64,000 nt of DNA from Anadara kagoshimensis (GCA_021292105.1 CM037874.1:32290185-32354184); one strand, 5' to 3'; shown: positions 46,303 to 59,357, counted from the stretch's first letter. Numbers and translations are program-made. Notes: generated by a model from the letters alone, not told the origin.

Positions 46303-47780
46303 CAGCACTAACTTGATTCAGACATTTGCAACAGTTTTGAAGAACGCAAGTATTCGCAAGTACTGTAAAACATGAAGCTCATCAGATAATATTCACTTTT
46401 TCACTTGCTTCAATTTGTCCTTATTAAAATTTTGCTATTTTATAGTATGTTTAAATCATGCTTATTATCATAATTTATTCCTTGCGTATGTTGCTAGATT
46501 TAACCCTGCATGCTGGATAAATTATATATTTACAAACACAATGACGAAACTGACACTTATATTCATGGCGATTTTTTCAACAAATTATTTTTGGAATCAG
46601 GAACAATAATGCAACTGTCATCAATATCTCGTGTCAATGTCCTATATATTAACTGTAAGGAATGTTTTTTATAGATATCGTGAAATACTTGAAGATTTTG
46701 TAAATATTATTTTTAATTTGAGATACTGTGACTAATTATATTACCAAACAACTGGAAACTATGTAGCATGCAAAGGAAATTTAACTTGACGTTGAGAAAT
46801 AAACGTGATTTTAATATTCATGTCGTCGTACTTATTAACGTATCTAAGGTAAAGATGACGGCATTAAAGCATATGCATACGGATCAAAGCGCTTCTTATC
46901 ACTTATCTATACGGATTTTTTAAGTTCGTCTGCCGACAAAAGGTGTTTTTCACAGGTATTCTGTTTTCCCTATCATTCTAGACTTGATTGTTTCAGTCAT
47001 AAGAGTAAAAAATTGTTGACGTACAACACCATCACCACACCTCTCTCTAAACAAATGATTTCGATAATTACCTCAAATACCATACCTAGGTTTAAGGTAT
47101 CACCATCGTTGTCTTCGATATTACTTAAAAACATCCAATCTCTTGCCAAAAAATCGAATGAAAAAATTAAGTAATAATAGTATTTCATGTTGAAGTGTAC
47201 ACTAAATACACAAAAAATCCCTTCAGATTTAAAGACAATATACTATACGTGTGAACACTTAACATATTTCTACCAGACGGATAATAATATTAGGTCCTAT
47301 GATGGCCTTCAAAGCAAATATCAAACAAACATCAAACACCTTTTTATTAGTTCCATATAAGGACATAATTTTGACTTGAACGTTTAACACACCGTTGCTT
47401 TCCATAAATGTATTTTTGACAAAGAATCTTTAACAAGATTTTTATGGATGCAAAGTTCGTTATATACATTTTGCATGTACCCACTTTTAAAAGTGGGATG
47501 GACTATAGATCAGTTACCCACGGTCCATATTCTATGGGTAGTTATTGCGTGAATAGTCACAATAACTTCAGTAATTACATATGGTATATAACACTCAATT
47601 AAGCACTTGTCATCATTCTTCATCCACCAATGGCAATGTAAATGACTTGTTAACAGGATAAGTTTTAGTTTGCTGTAATTATACATGTACTTTTACATTA
47701 AACGCGTTCGCCCGTTTAACATATTAATAATAATCACAGTTCCTTGAGAAATGTTATTTTCATCAGGTGTTCAAAACATT
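46303..47780. other. Upstream region of CYP-C
   Basis: AT-rich, with no other gene and no named repeat seen. No convincing TATA box was found at the position used by CYP-A and CYP-B; the sequence about 65 bp upstream of the ATG is only TTAATAATAA. Confidence 0.45.
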
Positions 47781-50700
47781 ATGGATCTAAACGTATTAGC
47801 TATAATGATTTTGAATACAGATATTTTACTGAATTTTCTTTTGATTGTTTTGGTTATTTTACTTTTATATGCTGCCATTAACCATGCCGTTGTTATTTAT
47901 TGTGATTCGGATATCCCTGGACCATGTGCTTTGCCGTTGTTCGGAAATCTTTTTGATTTGATTTCAATCAAAGAAGAGGATAAGTTTGCATTTCATCAAA
48001 ACCTTCGAATGAAGTATGGTGATATGTATAGATTATATCTTGGAAGAAATGAAATAATATACATACATAATTATGATTTGATTCGGGAAATGTTGATCGA
48101 AAAGGCAGATATTTTCAGTGACAAACCAGATTGTTATCCAGTGCTCTCCGGTCACGGTAAGAATATTTTGCAGCATCATTTATTTAAAAAATCACAATAT
48201 TGTTGCTAAGTATGATGTCTCTGTATCAAAAATTTTTCTTGATATATTTTACGTTCAACAGTTCCATTTTCCTCTAATTATCAATTTCAGTTGAACATTT
48301 GATCAATGAAGCTAGCTAAACAATAGGTGCTTACTCTTCCGGATGACCCGGCCTCACTTCCCTTTTGAAAGTTTTCGTATTAACCCTAATTTGTCAGGTT
48401 CATATATTTTTCAATGCATTTGAATTGTCATCTGAACATGGATTGGTACGTTGTTTTTTTTTAAAGTTATTACTCAACTTAGTTTTGTTAACGTAAATCT
48501 TATATCTTATTTCAATTTAATATGATTTACCATCGTCTTTTACGGAGTTTAGCATACTTTTTACTGCATTGAACGTACATTTTTGATGTGAAATTACATT
48601 TAAATTTGGAAATGAAAATGTATCGTACAGGTCTCTACAAAATGGTAACTAAATTGTATTCCGAAACGGCCGTCTAGTGCTGTAAAATTAAATACGTAAT
48701 TTAAAGCATTGAGTCGCTATCTCTGCTGGTGGCTGTTGTCCCGAGAATATCACAAACTCGGTTGGCAATAATTGTGTATTATTGTCAGAAATATATAATA
48801 TTGTCTAAATTCGCTGCTAGTTAAAATTTAGTTGCAATGGTGGTTTCATCCTCAATAACGAAATTAAATAATAAGTATCCCCTTTAAATAATATTTTATG
48901 ATAAATGATAAAAAATGCTAACATGTCACGTATAATGGCACCTTATTCTTTTATGAAGGATGTGTTGACGATGGTTAAAATAAACAGACACGAAACTCCT
49001 TAACCGACTTTAAAATATGTTTTGTCTTTTAAACGAAATAATTATTTTTGTAACTGATTTTACTATTTAATTTTAAACAAATAACTATTCAAAAAAAAAA
49101 AACTGTTTTGGGAAAAAGTGGATTTGAAAAAAGTATTTCAAATAATTATTTAGTTAAAAATAGTTATTTAGAGAATATAATATCACAACTGTTTTTGAGA
49201 TCCGTATAATGACAATAGAAATCTCAATGATTAAACGAAATTATTAGTTTTCTCCGAAAATGAAGTTGTATTTGCAATAGTTGAAATAAATATAGATTAC
49301 CTTTTCATACAATGATGATCGTGTTTACAATTCTTAACTGGTACATACATGATGTATTTGCAACAGTTAAAGAAAAAAAAAATTAATGGTAAAATGGTGA
49401 TTGCATTGGTAACGAATAAAATCAATTGGAAACATACACAAATAATACAGAGTTCCAAATTAGCAAATAACAATCAAAAACAGACATACTGAACCATGTC
49501 CGAATCACAATCAAGAAGGAAAGTAGAAACTTTTAAACTGACAAGTTAGATTAAACACGTAAACTTCCACCAGGGAAGTGAAGTCTGGTGCTCCGGAAGG
49601 ATGATATAATATATAGTTTTAGAATGTGATATAAACAAATACCAGTATGTTTTTGTTTGATGATAACAAAACAATATTTAAAAAATTATATAATAAGCGC
49701 TGACATTGAATAAAACTTTATTCCCCGATCTTGTGATTGATTCGCCCACTTCAGACTTCTTCGTGACAACTATATACAGAAATACCTGCATAATTAACCC
49801 AGTTATAATCTGTCTAGTTATTTGATTTGTTATGTACTTGTATTTAATAAATATCAAGTTTATATCATCAATAAATATACTCATCAAATAAATATTAGGT
49901 AAACGCTGGTATAGGCAAACAACACTGACCTGTTCCATTAACCTATTCATTAGGAATATTTTGTAGGAGGTTCCACCTTATACATAGGTAGCGTTAAGAT
50001 TCGCAGTTAAGGGATATACACGTTGCCAATGATTAGTCTTCACGTCATATAGACGAAATATACATGCGGGACCCCTTAGACTTAAATTTACCTGTCCATA
50101 ATGGATGTTTAAATTAAATGTCAAGCTGACAGGTCAATATTGTTTGCCTATATATAACAATTACTAAACAAAGATCGTTATATATAATAGTAGTGTTTTC
50201 TTTCTTGTTTTATATTGTAACTAAATTAATATTTATATATTTTTTAAAAACAAAAAGCATGAAATAAACACAATTTAATTTTGAGGTTTACTCAAAAACT
50301 GTGCTAGAAACAAGAAGTTAAGTAAAATATTTGGTTTGAAATCATTAGATTAGGAGATACGTTTATAATTTTTCGTTTTTTATCAAAGATAAAATGTAGC
50401 TAAATTTGGTAAAATATATTTTGGTTCTTTGCGTAGTTTTTAAACATCTTATATCTTTAAAATAGTTTTGGTTTTATAATTTTGGTCCAAGCACAAGTGC
50501 TGTAAATATAAAACTGGTATAATATGTAAGTCTACCATATTGCTGTTCCGCAACAAATACATAGTTGGATAATCAAAAACAAACATAGAGGTCTAAGTAA
50601 TCACAAAAGCAAAAAAAAATGTTTCGGAGGAGTACATACTTTTTGTTTTTGCTAACTTCATACACCAGGTCAGAAATTAAAATTGAGAAATGTACATTGA

Positions 50701-51423
50701 ACCATGCGACATGAAGAATACCTAGGACACTTTTAAATACAGAGACATAATATTTTCACAATTATTGTAAAACTGCATACGCACAAAACTATTATTTCCT
50801 TTTAGAAAACACAACCACAAGTTTTTGGTGAAGGTTTACGTGTTTAGCTTATTTTTTTTTAGTTTTCAATTTTTTACTTTGCTTTTGAGATTGAGATATA
50901 AAACTTTGACAGTATGTGTTTTGTTTTCAATAATTAATATATGTGTGTATGTGAGGGAAAGTACGTATATTATAATTTATCATAAGCACTGTATCGATTT
51001 CATTTATTGATCTTGGAATGTTGCAACCAAGTAAAATCAAACTAACGTACGTTTTTAAAATTTGTCCAGTTGTACAATCATCTCAAAAAGAGAGATGGTA
51101 ATCTACTTGATCGATTTAATGTTCCAGAACAGTTTTTTATATTTTATATTTGCCAAATTGACTAAGTTCCCCTTCCTTATTTTATTTTAGGTGTAATGTT
51201 CTCAAACGGCAACAAAATTAAAATTTTCAAAGGATTGGCTATATCAGCGATTAATAGACGAGGGGATCGAAAACATGCCATGGAAACTATATTGCAGCAA
51301 GAAGTCCATGGTGTCATAGAATGCATTGGACTAACAAAAGGAGAGGGTTTCTCGCCAAAAGAAATAATGACATTTATTTCAGCAAATATAGTAAACCAAA
51401 TCTTGTTTGGCTTTAGGTAAGGA

Positions 51424-51482
<59 letters not shown>

Positions 51483-53248
51483 ATATATACTATAAATTCA
51501 TTTATTCTTCAATGGCTTATAATTTTTTTTTTTTTGGGGGGGGAATTATATTTAATCGGACCAAAATTAGTTTTCATTTAATAGTATATTGTATATCAGA
51601 AAATTAGTTTTCATTTATTAGTATACTGTATATCAGAAGATTTTCGGGGATGTATTTTTCGCGTATACTTGTGCGAGAACAACACGCAGGACTGAACCTT
51701 TGGCCAATATTTCTTTTGATTTTCCTAATTTTAACACTCATTTTTCAGTTGATCAGTGTGATTATTTAATTTTTCACAATATATTTAAAAAACCTCATTT
51801 GCTCCAATTCTTGATCACTTGGTAATTTTTCAAAATTTTGTTACTGTATCTTGGAAAACAAGGTTCAGTTAAAAATAAAGATAAGCTTTGAATGTAGTAC
51901 CTATATATGTCTCAGATAAGAAAGGCGCTTTAAACAGGTGAATTTGTTGTTTCTTTGGAGAATGCAAATTAAAATTTTACTTTTTATTTGATTATATATA
52001 CTCAGATTGAATATGCTTTCTCTGAGTTTTCTTATGTTGATTTTGTAACGAAAATGAAAGTAATTATCAATGTACATGTCGTAAAGATCAAAATCGTGTA
52101 ATAAATAAAGAACATGTTAAAGCAATATACTTGTATAGAGATAGGGCTGGGACATGAAATCACTTTTACTCATGTTACTTCTTATTACTTAGTAATTTCA
52201 CTGTCAACTAAGAAGCAAATAATTAGTGGATTATACACAGGAAATTTTAGGTACGGAGATCTTTTAATCATGTTTCATTACTTTTGATTTTAAAAACACT
52301 ACATATTCTTCTGGTCTGGTTCATCAAACAATTTTAAAAAACTTCAGATGACATATTTTTCAAAACCTGTTGATGACTCATTTGCAGACACGAAAATAAA
52401 TCTGTGTAATTTTGGTTTTGTTTTATATTTCAGATATAAATATACAGATAAATACTTCAATGAGGTTTTGAAGAATTTGGAACCAGTGTTTAATTCATAT
52501 GAACCAGATAGAATGGCCTTGTTTCTGCCTTTTGGGATCTTTATAGTTTGTATAATTTGTCGATTTGGTTTGTTTAAGGAACTAATATTTTCCAACAATT
52601 GATTAACGTTTCCAATATTCGTAAATGATAAGCAATTAGCGTGTGCGATTGATATCTTTAACTATATATTCAGTTATATCTTAGTAATAAAAATATGGCG
52701 GTTTAAAATTAATGACCGGTTTCATAGTGAACACTAAAAAAAACTAACAGCAAATTTAAATATTGATGTAAGCAATGTTATTTAAATGCTTATATTTCCA
52801 AAAAAATCCCATTTTGTTGCATGTATTTAATACAATTTATTTACAGATACATCTTAACATCTTCTTTGAAGATTAGTCACAATAAATAAGAACACCTCAA
52901 TAACAATTTAGTGACACATCAAGCTGTATCGGCAGAGCTAAAAAAACAAATAAATGAAGATTTACGATAGAGTTAAGTATTAGGTTTTTAAAGCCCGAAA
53001 ACGTTTGTGGCAGTCATCAGAATATGGTTGATATGTCTCTGTTGTCAAATTACCATGGATATATTTGGCGTCCCTAAGTTCTCTTTTCCTTTCATTCTCA
53101 ATTTTAAATACGCACGTGGCGGGTGTAAACGGAGCTAGAAAAAACAAGAGGTGCTTACCCCTTTCGGAGAAATCTGTTTTTACGTGTTTGACTTTACTTT
53201 GCTTTTGGTTTTTGATTTGGACATGGATTGATATGTTTGTTTTGATAT

Positions 53249-53307
<59 letters not shown>

Positions 53308-53866
53308 CATTCAAATCCATGTCAAAATTCATATTTGTGATTTGTAATATCTTTAAATGATATATTTGTTAATGTCAATTTCAATTAGATTCATCGGTGC
53401 GTGTTACACGCAAGTTGAGATAACGCGACAAAGGAATGATAACTTAGTTTATGATATTTTAATTATTACCAAGTACGTATCAGTCTGAGATCTTTCTATG
53501 GTGTTTTTGTCTCTTGTTTGTTTTTGTTTGTTTATTATTGTTTCATTTATGTATTTATAGAACCTTACTGCGACAATCCATGGAAGAAAACTATTTAAAC
53601 ATTGTCATACACACAGTAGATATGGAGCAAGGGAATGCAACAATGAGTCATTTGTGTCCAGGTTTCATCGGAAAATGTATAGACCTGATTCGAATTCAAA
53701 ACACTACTTTACAGGTATTTATAAGTTCTAAGCTCCCGATACTGCTTTTCAATGTATCGTAAATTCTAAACATAAATTACTCAGATTTGCATCGAAATGG
53801 CTCAGATAGAAAACCAAAATTAATACATGTCTTTTGTGGATTTTTAAAGTTGCATATAAGTGACAT

Positions 53867-53904
<38 letters not shown>

Positions 53905-56900
53905 CGCCAGGATAATATGCCATATGATCACGCGTGTTAAACAAAAAGAACATTAAAGGAATTTTATAATATTTCATTAATGATTATTTTTTATTTCTTG
54001 TTTTAGATTATGAAAAACTTAGATGCGTGCTAGATCTGTTTTTTGCTGGAGCAGAAACAACTTCATCTACATTGCGATGGATGTTACTCTACATGATTGA
54101 GTACCCGGATGTTCAAGAAAAATGCGTTCAAGAAATCAAAAAGGTATCATTATATATATGGTTAAACACATTTTAGCTCAGCTGTATTTTAAAAGCATAT
54201 TCCCAATTTAGTGTCTTTATATTATCAAGACCCTCGTATATTTTATGGACGTCATCATAATATTTTTGATAAAAATGATGTCTCATAGTTCCAGGTTTCT
54301 TTCATTCTCAATTTTTATTACACATGTGGCGGTTGTAGCTTACCAAAAAGGACGTGTTTGCCCCTCTGGAGCACCCTGCCTCACTTCCCTGGTGGAAGTT
54401 CACGTGCCTAACCTAACGTGTCAGTTCGTTCCAAAGGTTTTACTTTCTTTCTGGACTGTGATTCGGACATACTAATTTGATTGCCCCTCTGGAGAACCCG
54501 GCGCCACTTCACAGGTTTTACTAAATGTGCCAGTTTAAAAGTTTTTATTATTCGTTTTGGATTGTGATTTGGAAATGGGTTAGTATATTTGTTTTGATCT
54601 GCATTGTCAAGTTAAACTTATTATCACAGAATTTTTATTTTAATCGGGTTGTTAAAAGACTTTGTTGTTTTAACACTTTTATGGCGGAATTTTCCGTTCT
54701 ACTAGCTTTTCTTTCTGGGGGATTATGAACTGGATATGGACATTTATTTTTGATCACTACTTAACTTAGATAATTACTATTACGTAGCATAATTATTTTG
54801 TTACATACATTTATTTCATTTTTAATATAAATCTCAATTGGTAGAGTTACTTATCACGTTTATGGCTTCATATCTTGAAAACGCGTTTTATTTAAAATAT
54901 TGTTACCAGTATTTAACTCTAAATAAAACAGTCATACCTATCATTTGTTTTTAAAAAAGTCATTAAGTAAGTATATATAGATAAGCATTTCTGATTTTTC
55001 TTCCGTCTAGGTAATTGGGGATATAGGTGAAAAGATTACCCTACGACATAAATCAAAACTGTCATATATATCTGCTACGATATTGGAAGTAATGCGATCA
55101 GCTGTCATAGGTAAGGGTAGTAAGCAGTTAAACATTTACACACGAACATAAAATACAACTACACATTATTGCCAATGCTTATTTGAAATATGAAATATGT
55201 AGATAGCACAGGTTATTTTGCTAAAATAGTGTGATTTTGAAAATTTAATAACATACTTAATTTTACCGCATGTATACTGTATACTAGCCATGCAAATTTT
55301 ATTTATGCAGACAACTTTTGGCTAGTATTTACAAAAAACGTGACAGGGTCCAGTTTCCTAATTATAACTTAACTTTACCTAATATTTACCTAGACATAAA
55401 ACTGAAAATTTGGAAACCTTGATAATTTTTAATTGTTAAAATCCACAGGAATTTAAGATCTCGTTTTAAAACAAACTCCAAACTTATATCATTTGCATTA
55501 GTTTTGGCAAAAATATTTATTCTTTGTTTAAAAAAAAAATTGCTAAATTTAGGTTAAGGGCAATCTTTTATAAAAAATGATCGTGAAACTTGGAAAGTTC
55601 TAATATATTGTCTTATCCATGATAATACATAATATTTAATTATCATGTATAACCACCCTACAACATACGGTATCGTGTAACTCCGTGTGCTTTATAATTT
55701 CCAATTCAAGATTATTTTTATATTACGTAATAAGTATTCACCATGTGTAAACCTGTTTTATTTATGGTATCACGTTATATATTTTTCGACACGTATAACC
55801 CAACCTTCATCACACGGTATCGAGTAACTTTATAATTTCAAATTGTTTATTATGCTATATCAGAATATTATTAGTCGTTGGGCTAGTTGGACCAACATTG
55901 CACCACTCAGGATCTCCCGACAACACTTTTTTCTGGTACCTTAAAGTATCAAGATGTTCTCCAACAATAAATTGGATCTTACTACATTTAAAACTTCCAT
56001 ATTTAAGTTGCTGCAGTTGTTCCCTTTACAATGATACCAAATATGATCTGTATTCTTAAAGTGTCATTGAATACAAATATAAAAACGGTTCCTACCCCGA
56101 ATAGAGAAATGAATTCAAAACTATCAATGATCCGGGGGGAATGGTACACGGTGGGCCCACCTAGCCCACGGACTATATTACACTAATAGTGAAAACTAGA
56201 AGCATACGGCTAATTATGTTATTAAGAAGGCTTCCGATATCCAATCACGTTGAAAACTGTAAACTATTCTATCATTTGGGTGCAAATAAGTCAAATCGTC
56301 TCGTAATTCTTATTCCAAAAAGGGATCAATCGCATCTAGTCATTAATTGTGGAATGTCCCTATTTGTGTATTGAATTTATTAATATTGACCACCTACACT
56401 AATATCCCAAGTCAAAACAGAATAATAAGCTATTTGGTTGATTTTATTAGCTAGGATCCTTGTTCGTAGTACATTTATCAGACAATTCTTTCCTGTTTAA
56501 AATGACTTCAAAAACCCACCTCCAATTTTACAAAATCTTTATTTCAGTTCCAAAAGTGACACCACGAGTAGCAAAAGAAAATACAACTCTTCAAGGTCGT
56601 CTTGTGAGAAAGGGATCTCTTGTTCTTGCCGACATCTCTTCTATTTTTATGGATAAAACATACTGGAATGACCCCGAAATATTTAAACCTGAACGTTTTC
56701 TGGATGCAGAAGGAAATGTTAAAAAATCCAGTAGATGCATGTTTTTCTCGACAGGTAAATTCTAAAGTAGTATTTATTATTTTCATAATGTAAAAAATGT
56801 ACAGGAATATCAAATGGATGTACAATGGCCAAGTTAATTGCCGTGTTTTGAATTTTTTCGTAGGATGTTTTAGGATTCTACCATAGCATACTCTTTGTTC

Positions 56901-57682
56901 ATCCTCAATTCAATTAAATCTATGTTCCATCAGCAATTACATAATTATATAGTGGTTGTTTCAGTTTTCAATACAAATGCCAAGAGGCAATGTATTGACT
57001 TTGAGTGCGTCCCTTCAATTGCAGTTTCTAGGGATCCATATTGCGCATACTTTTGACGCTCATGACACCTAATGTAATTTTTAATTTATATCGAGGTTGT
57101 CAGTTCTAGAATAGTGGAGGTCACATAATGATATAATGAAAAAAAATATATCTTCACCGACTGATAATGTTTGTCACACTATGAGCTATCCCAGGGACTC
57201 GATTTTAGGTATGATATACCAGCTGGTGTTTTGAACCACTCGTCCGCCCAACAAATATTAACTACATACATGAAAACACTTATTTAGATATGGGAATTAT
57301 TATTAAAACTGATTTTAATCTTGCAACACTAGTCGGTCGTTCCGGCATAAAATTCCTCATGAGTAGTGTTTAGACCAAAAGTTTGAAAATTAAAATATGT
57401 AAGTTTAAACAAACCGTTAGGTGTTAAGTGTTTTTTTATCTTTATTGTTTTAAGGTAATGAAAAGGAATTTCTTAATTTATATTTTGTCTTTTTTAGGTC
57501 CAAGAAATTGTCCCGGAGAGTTGCTTGCATCGGATTTAACCTTTCTTTGTTTTTCCAACTTAATTGCAAATTTCAAATTTACAAAAGAAAATGACAATGA
57601 TTGCCATGACTTCAGAGTAATTTTCAGAATGTCAAATTCATGTAGAGATTATCGCTTAAGAGCGGAACCGCGTCAGAAATGA
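47781..57682 (+). CDS. CYP-C: divergent cytochrome P450 (CYP2-like), 8 exons
   Basis: Exons are 47781-48156, 51191-51416, 52434-52545, 53561-53714, 54007-54143, 55011-55110, 56548-56754 and 57498-57682, 1497 bp (498 aa), with the same intron phases as CYP-A. The ATG at 47781 (MDLNVL) is preferred over one 30 bp upstream because it gives the family N-terminal length before the membrane anchor and DIPGP hinge. Conserved motifs are I-helix AGAETT (303-308), ExxR as EVMR (361-364), PERF (416-419) and FSTGPRNCPG with Cys442. Two anomalies are seen. The helix-C WxxxR is replaced by IKIFK (135-139). Exon 4 read in the phase-consistent frame has no similarity to its paralogues, whereas a shifted frame has ([10 protein letters not shown] versus RDFVDLYIRQ). 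The gene may be a divergent enzyme with a mis-modelled exon, or a young pseudogene. Confidence 0.78.
48205..48455 (+). repeat. RepA copy in CYP-C intron 1, diverged
   Basis: GATGTCTCTGTATCAAAAAT, TGATATATTTTACGTTC, GAAGCTAGCTAAACAATAGG and CTCTTCCGGATGACCCGGCC match RepA with many changes. Confidence 0.65.
48636..48700 (-). repeat. Sat159 fragment, CYP-C intron 1
   Basis: ATTCCGAAACGGCCGTCTAG and TGCTGTAAAATTAAA are the complement of the Sat159 unit start. Confidence 0.5.
49475..49606 (-). repeat. RepA copy, reverse, CYP-C intron 1
   Basis: AAACAGACATACTGAACCAT, CCGAATCACAATCAAGAAGG, CCACCAGGGAAGTGAAGTCT and GGTGCTCCGGAAGGA match the complement of RepA, which then breaks off. Confidence 0.7.
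49910..50152. mobile_element. MITE-1 element, CYP-C intron 1
   Basis: The termini TATAGGCAAACAACACTGAC and TGTCAAGCTGACAGGTC, AATATTGTTTGCCTATA are inverted repeats. The internal block TACATAGGTAGCGTTAAG is shared with other copies. 243 bp. Confidence 0.8.
51423..51484 (+). repeat. (AAAT)n microsatellite 6 bp after the CYP-C exon 2 donor
   Basis: About 15 units of the tetranucleotide TAAA/AAAT begin immediately after the splice donor GTAAGG. Length change here could affect donor context. Confidence 0.9.
52985..53245 (+). repeat. RepA copy, CYP-C intron 3
   Basis: It has CAGTCATCAGAATATGGTTG, TGGATATATTTGGCGTCC, ACGCACGTGGCGGGTGTAAA and AGGTGCTTACCCCTTTCGG. The second hairpin is lost. It ends at a (TA)n microsatellite (53245-53302). 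Confidence 0.65.
53867..53904. repeat. (TC)n(AC)n microsatellite, CYP-C intron 4
   Basis: About 14 bp of TC followed by 24 bp of AC between exons 4 and 5. Non-coding. Confidence 0.85.
54218..54600 (+). repeat. Tandem pair of RepA copies, CYP-C intron 5
   Basis: The first copy (54218-54480) has CAAGACCCTCGTATATTTTA, GACGTCATCATAATATTTTT, CATGTGGCGGTTGTAGC and CTCACTTCCCTGGTGGAAGT. A second, 5'-truncated copy (54481-54600) starts at TTGCCCCTCTGGAGAACCCG and repeats the 3' half. Confidence 0.7.
55870..56173. mobile_element. Candidate MITE in CYP-C intron 6
   Basis: The ends TAGTCGTTGGGCTAGTTGGA and TGGGCCCACCTAGCCCACGG are imperfect inverted repeats (about 26 bp, several mismatches) around 250 bp without an ORF. 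Only one copy is present, so this is weaker than the other families. Confidence 0.5.
57327..57412 (+). repeat. Sat159 partial unit, CYP-C intron 7
   Basis: AACACTAGTCGGTCGTTCCGG and CTCATGAGTAGTGTTTAGAC match the satellite head; the rest is diverged. Confidence 0.6.
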
Positions 57683-57765
57683 GTTTTTTGAGATAAATTT
57701 TATCATTTATCATGCATTATACATATGCCTCTGTATTGTTGAATCTCAAACATGTAGACGGCTTT

Positions 57766-58175
57766 ATCATCAAACCACATTATCCGACTTCATCATCAAA
57801 CCACATTATCGGGCTTCATCATCAAACCACATTATCCGACTTCATCACCAAACCACATTATCCGGCTTCGTCATCAAACCACATTATCCGACTTCATCAC
57901 CAAACCACATTATCCGGCTTCATCATCAAACCACATTATCCGACTTCATCACCAAACCACATTATCCGACTTCATCACCAAACCACATTATCCGGCTTTA
58001 TCATCAAACCACATTATCCGGCTTCATCACCAAACCACATTATCCGGCTTCATCATCAAACCACATTATCCGACTTCATCACCAAACCACATTATCCGGC
58101 TTCATCACCAAACCACATTATCCGGCTTCATCACCAAACCACATTATCCGACTTCATCATCAAACCACATTATCC
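57766..58175 (+). repeat. 26-bp minisatellite, about 16 copies, 3' of CYP-C
   Basis: The unit TTCATCATCAAACCACATTA followed by TCCGAC repeats with a 26-bp period from about 85 bp after the CYP-C stop. Because 26 is not a multiple of 3, all frames cycle and stay open over 161 codons, which is an artefact. It could lie in the 3' UTR. Confidence 0.93.
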
Positions 58176-58735
58176 ATATACTTCTTCTTTTTATTAAAGT
58201 GTATGATAAGTTACTGTAAATTGTTGGTGCCTCCCTGGTGAGATGTTATAATCTAAAATGTATCTATGATATATTTATATATAATCAACATATTTCGAAC
58301 GTTTTCATTGGTAGAAATGCAACGAGGGTTCAGATTATTTCTCAATGAACCGATAGAAAAATGTTTACCGACATTTTAAATGACGTACTTATTTATGATG
58401 TCACCAAGAACAATGCAGTCGTATTTGGAATGGGATAAATTAGTTATTACGTCACCTTGAGAACAATGCGGTAAATGATGATTGTGGTGGTACAGTGAAT
58501 GTATTTTATTTTTAATTATATAAATTACATTATTTAGTTATAATTATTAAAGTTGTTAAAATCATATAAAATGTTCAATTTAATAGCAATTGTTTTATTT
58601 TATCATATGTTTGTACCAAAATATTTAATTTTTGAATATATGGTTCTGATGCAATCTACAAATCCAATTCGCACCCCCTATGTCATACCCCTATATCGAA
58701 TCCAATATTGCACCGCTTCCTTCTTGTTTACTTTT
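58176..58735. other. AT-rich non-coding DNA between the 26-bp array and RepA
   Basis: No gene or named repeat was recognised. An ATTAAA at about 58192 could serve as a polyadenylation signal for CYP-C, in which case the whole minisatellite would be transcribed. Confidence 0.4.
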
Positions 58736-59090
58736 TACAATGAAGCAGACTGCTTGCAAATAAATTGTTGACTCGGGGATATTGCAACCCTAGGCTGCTC
58801 AAGGTCCTCAAAACGTTTTATGGCCTTCATCACAGTATTGTTGATAAGTTTGACGTTTCTGTGTCCAGGATTGCCCTGGATATATTTGACCTCCTATTGT
58901 TCCATGTTCCTTTCCCACAATTTTGATTACACACGTGGCGGGTGTAGCTAGCTTAACAGGAGGTGCTTATCCTTCCAGAGCACCCGGTCTCACTTCCCTG
59001 TTGGACGTTCACGTGTCTAGCCTGACCTGTTAGTTTCACAGTTTTTACTTAGCTTCTGGATTGTGATTCGGACTTGAAGAATGTTTGTAT
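58736..59090 (+). repeat. RepA copy, full length
   Basis: It begins TTTTTACAATGAAGCAGACT and GCTTGCAAATAAATTGTTG and runs to GGATTGTGATTCGGACTTG. Its start agrees with the copy at 21720. Confidence 0.8.
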
Positions 59091-59243
59091 TTTACTACTG
59101 TATTATTAACTATTAAATTATTGTTTAAATTGATTTCCTATGTTTGTGATTACATTAAATTTTGTAAGTGATACTGCATATTATACCAGTTTTAATATTA
59201 AATTGATCATATACGTAAAATTCAAATATATATAAAAGCACAA

Positions 59244-59357
59244 AGCATGCTAAAATCTATATCATATGACTTTCAGCCAATATCAAATCTCGGACAAAAG
59301 TTCTTTGGCTGATATTTGAGTCTCGAAATGATATGAAATGATATAGATTTTACCATG
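59244..59357. repeat. 114-bp foldback palindrome
   Basis: AGCATGCTAAAATCTATATC with ATATGACTTTCAGCCAATAT pairs with the complementary right arm around a short loop near TCGGACAAAAGTT. It lies between two RepA copies. Confidence 0.7.

Noticed and set aside
57712-58197. 161-codon + strand open frame after CYP-C
   Set aside because: It is the 26-bp minisatellite read through; the period is not a multiple of 3 and all frames stay open. No domain and no start context.
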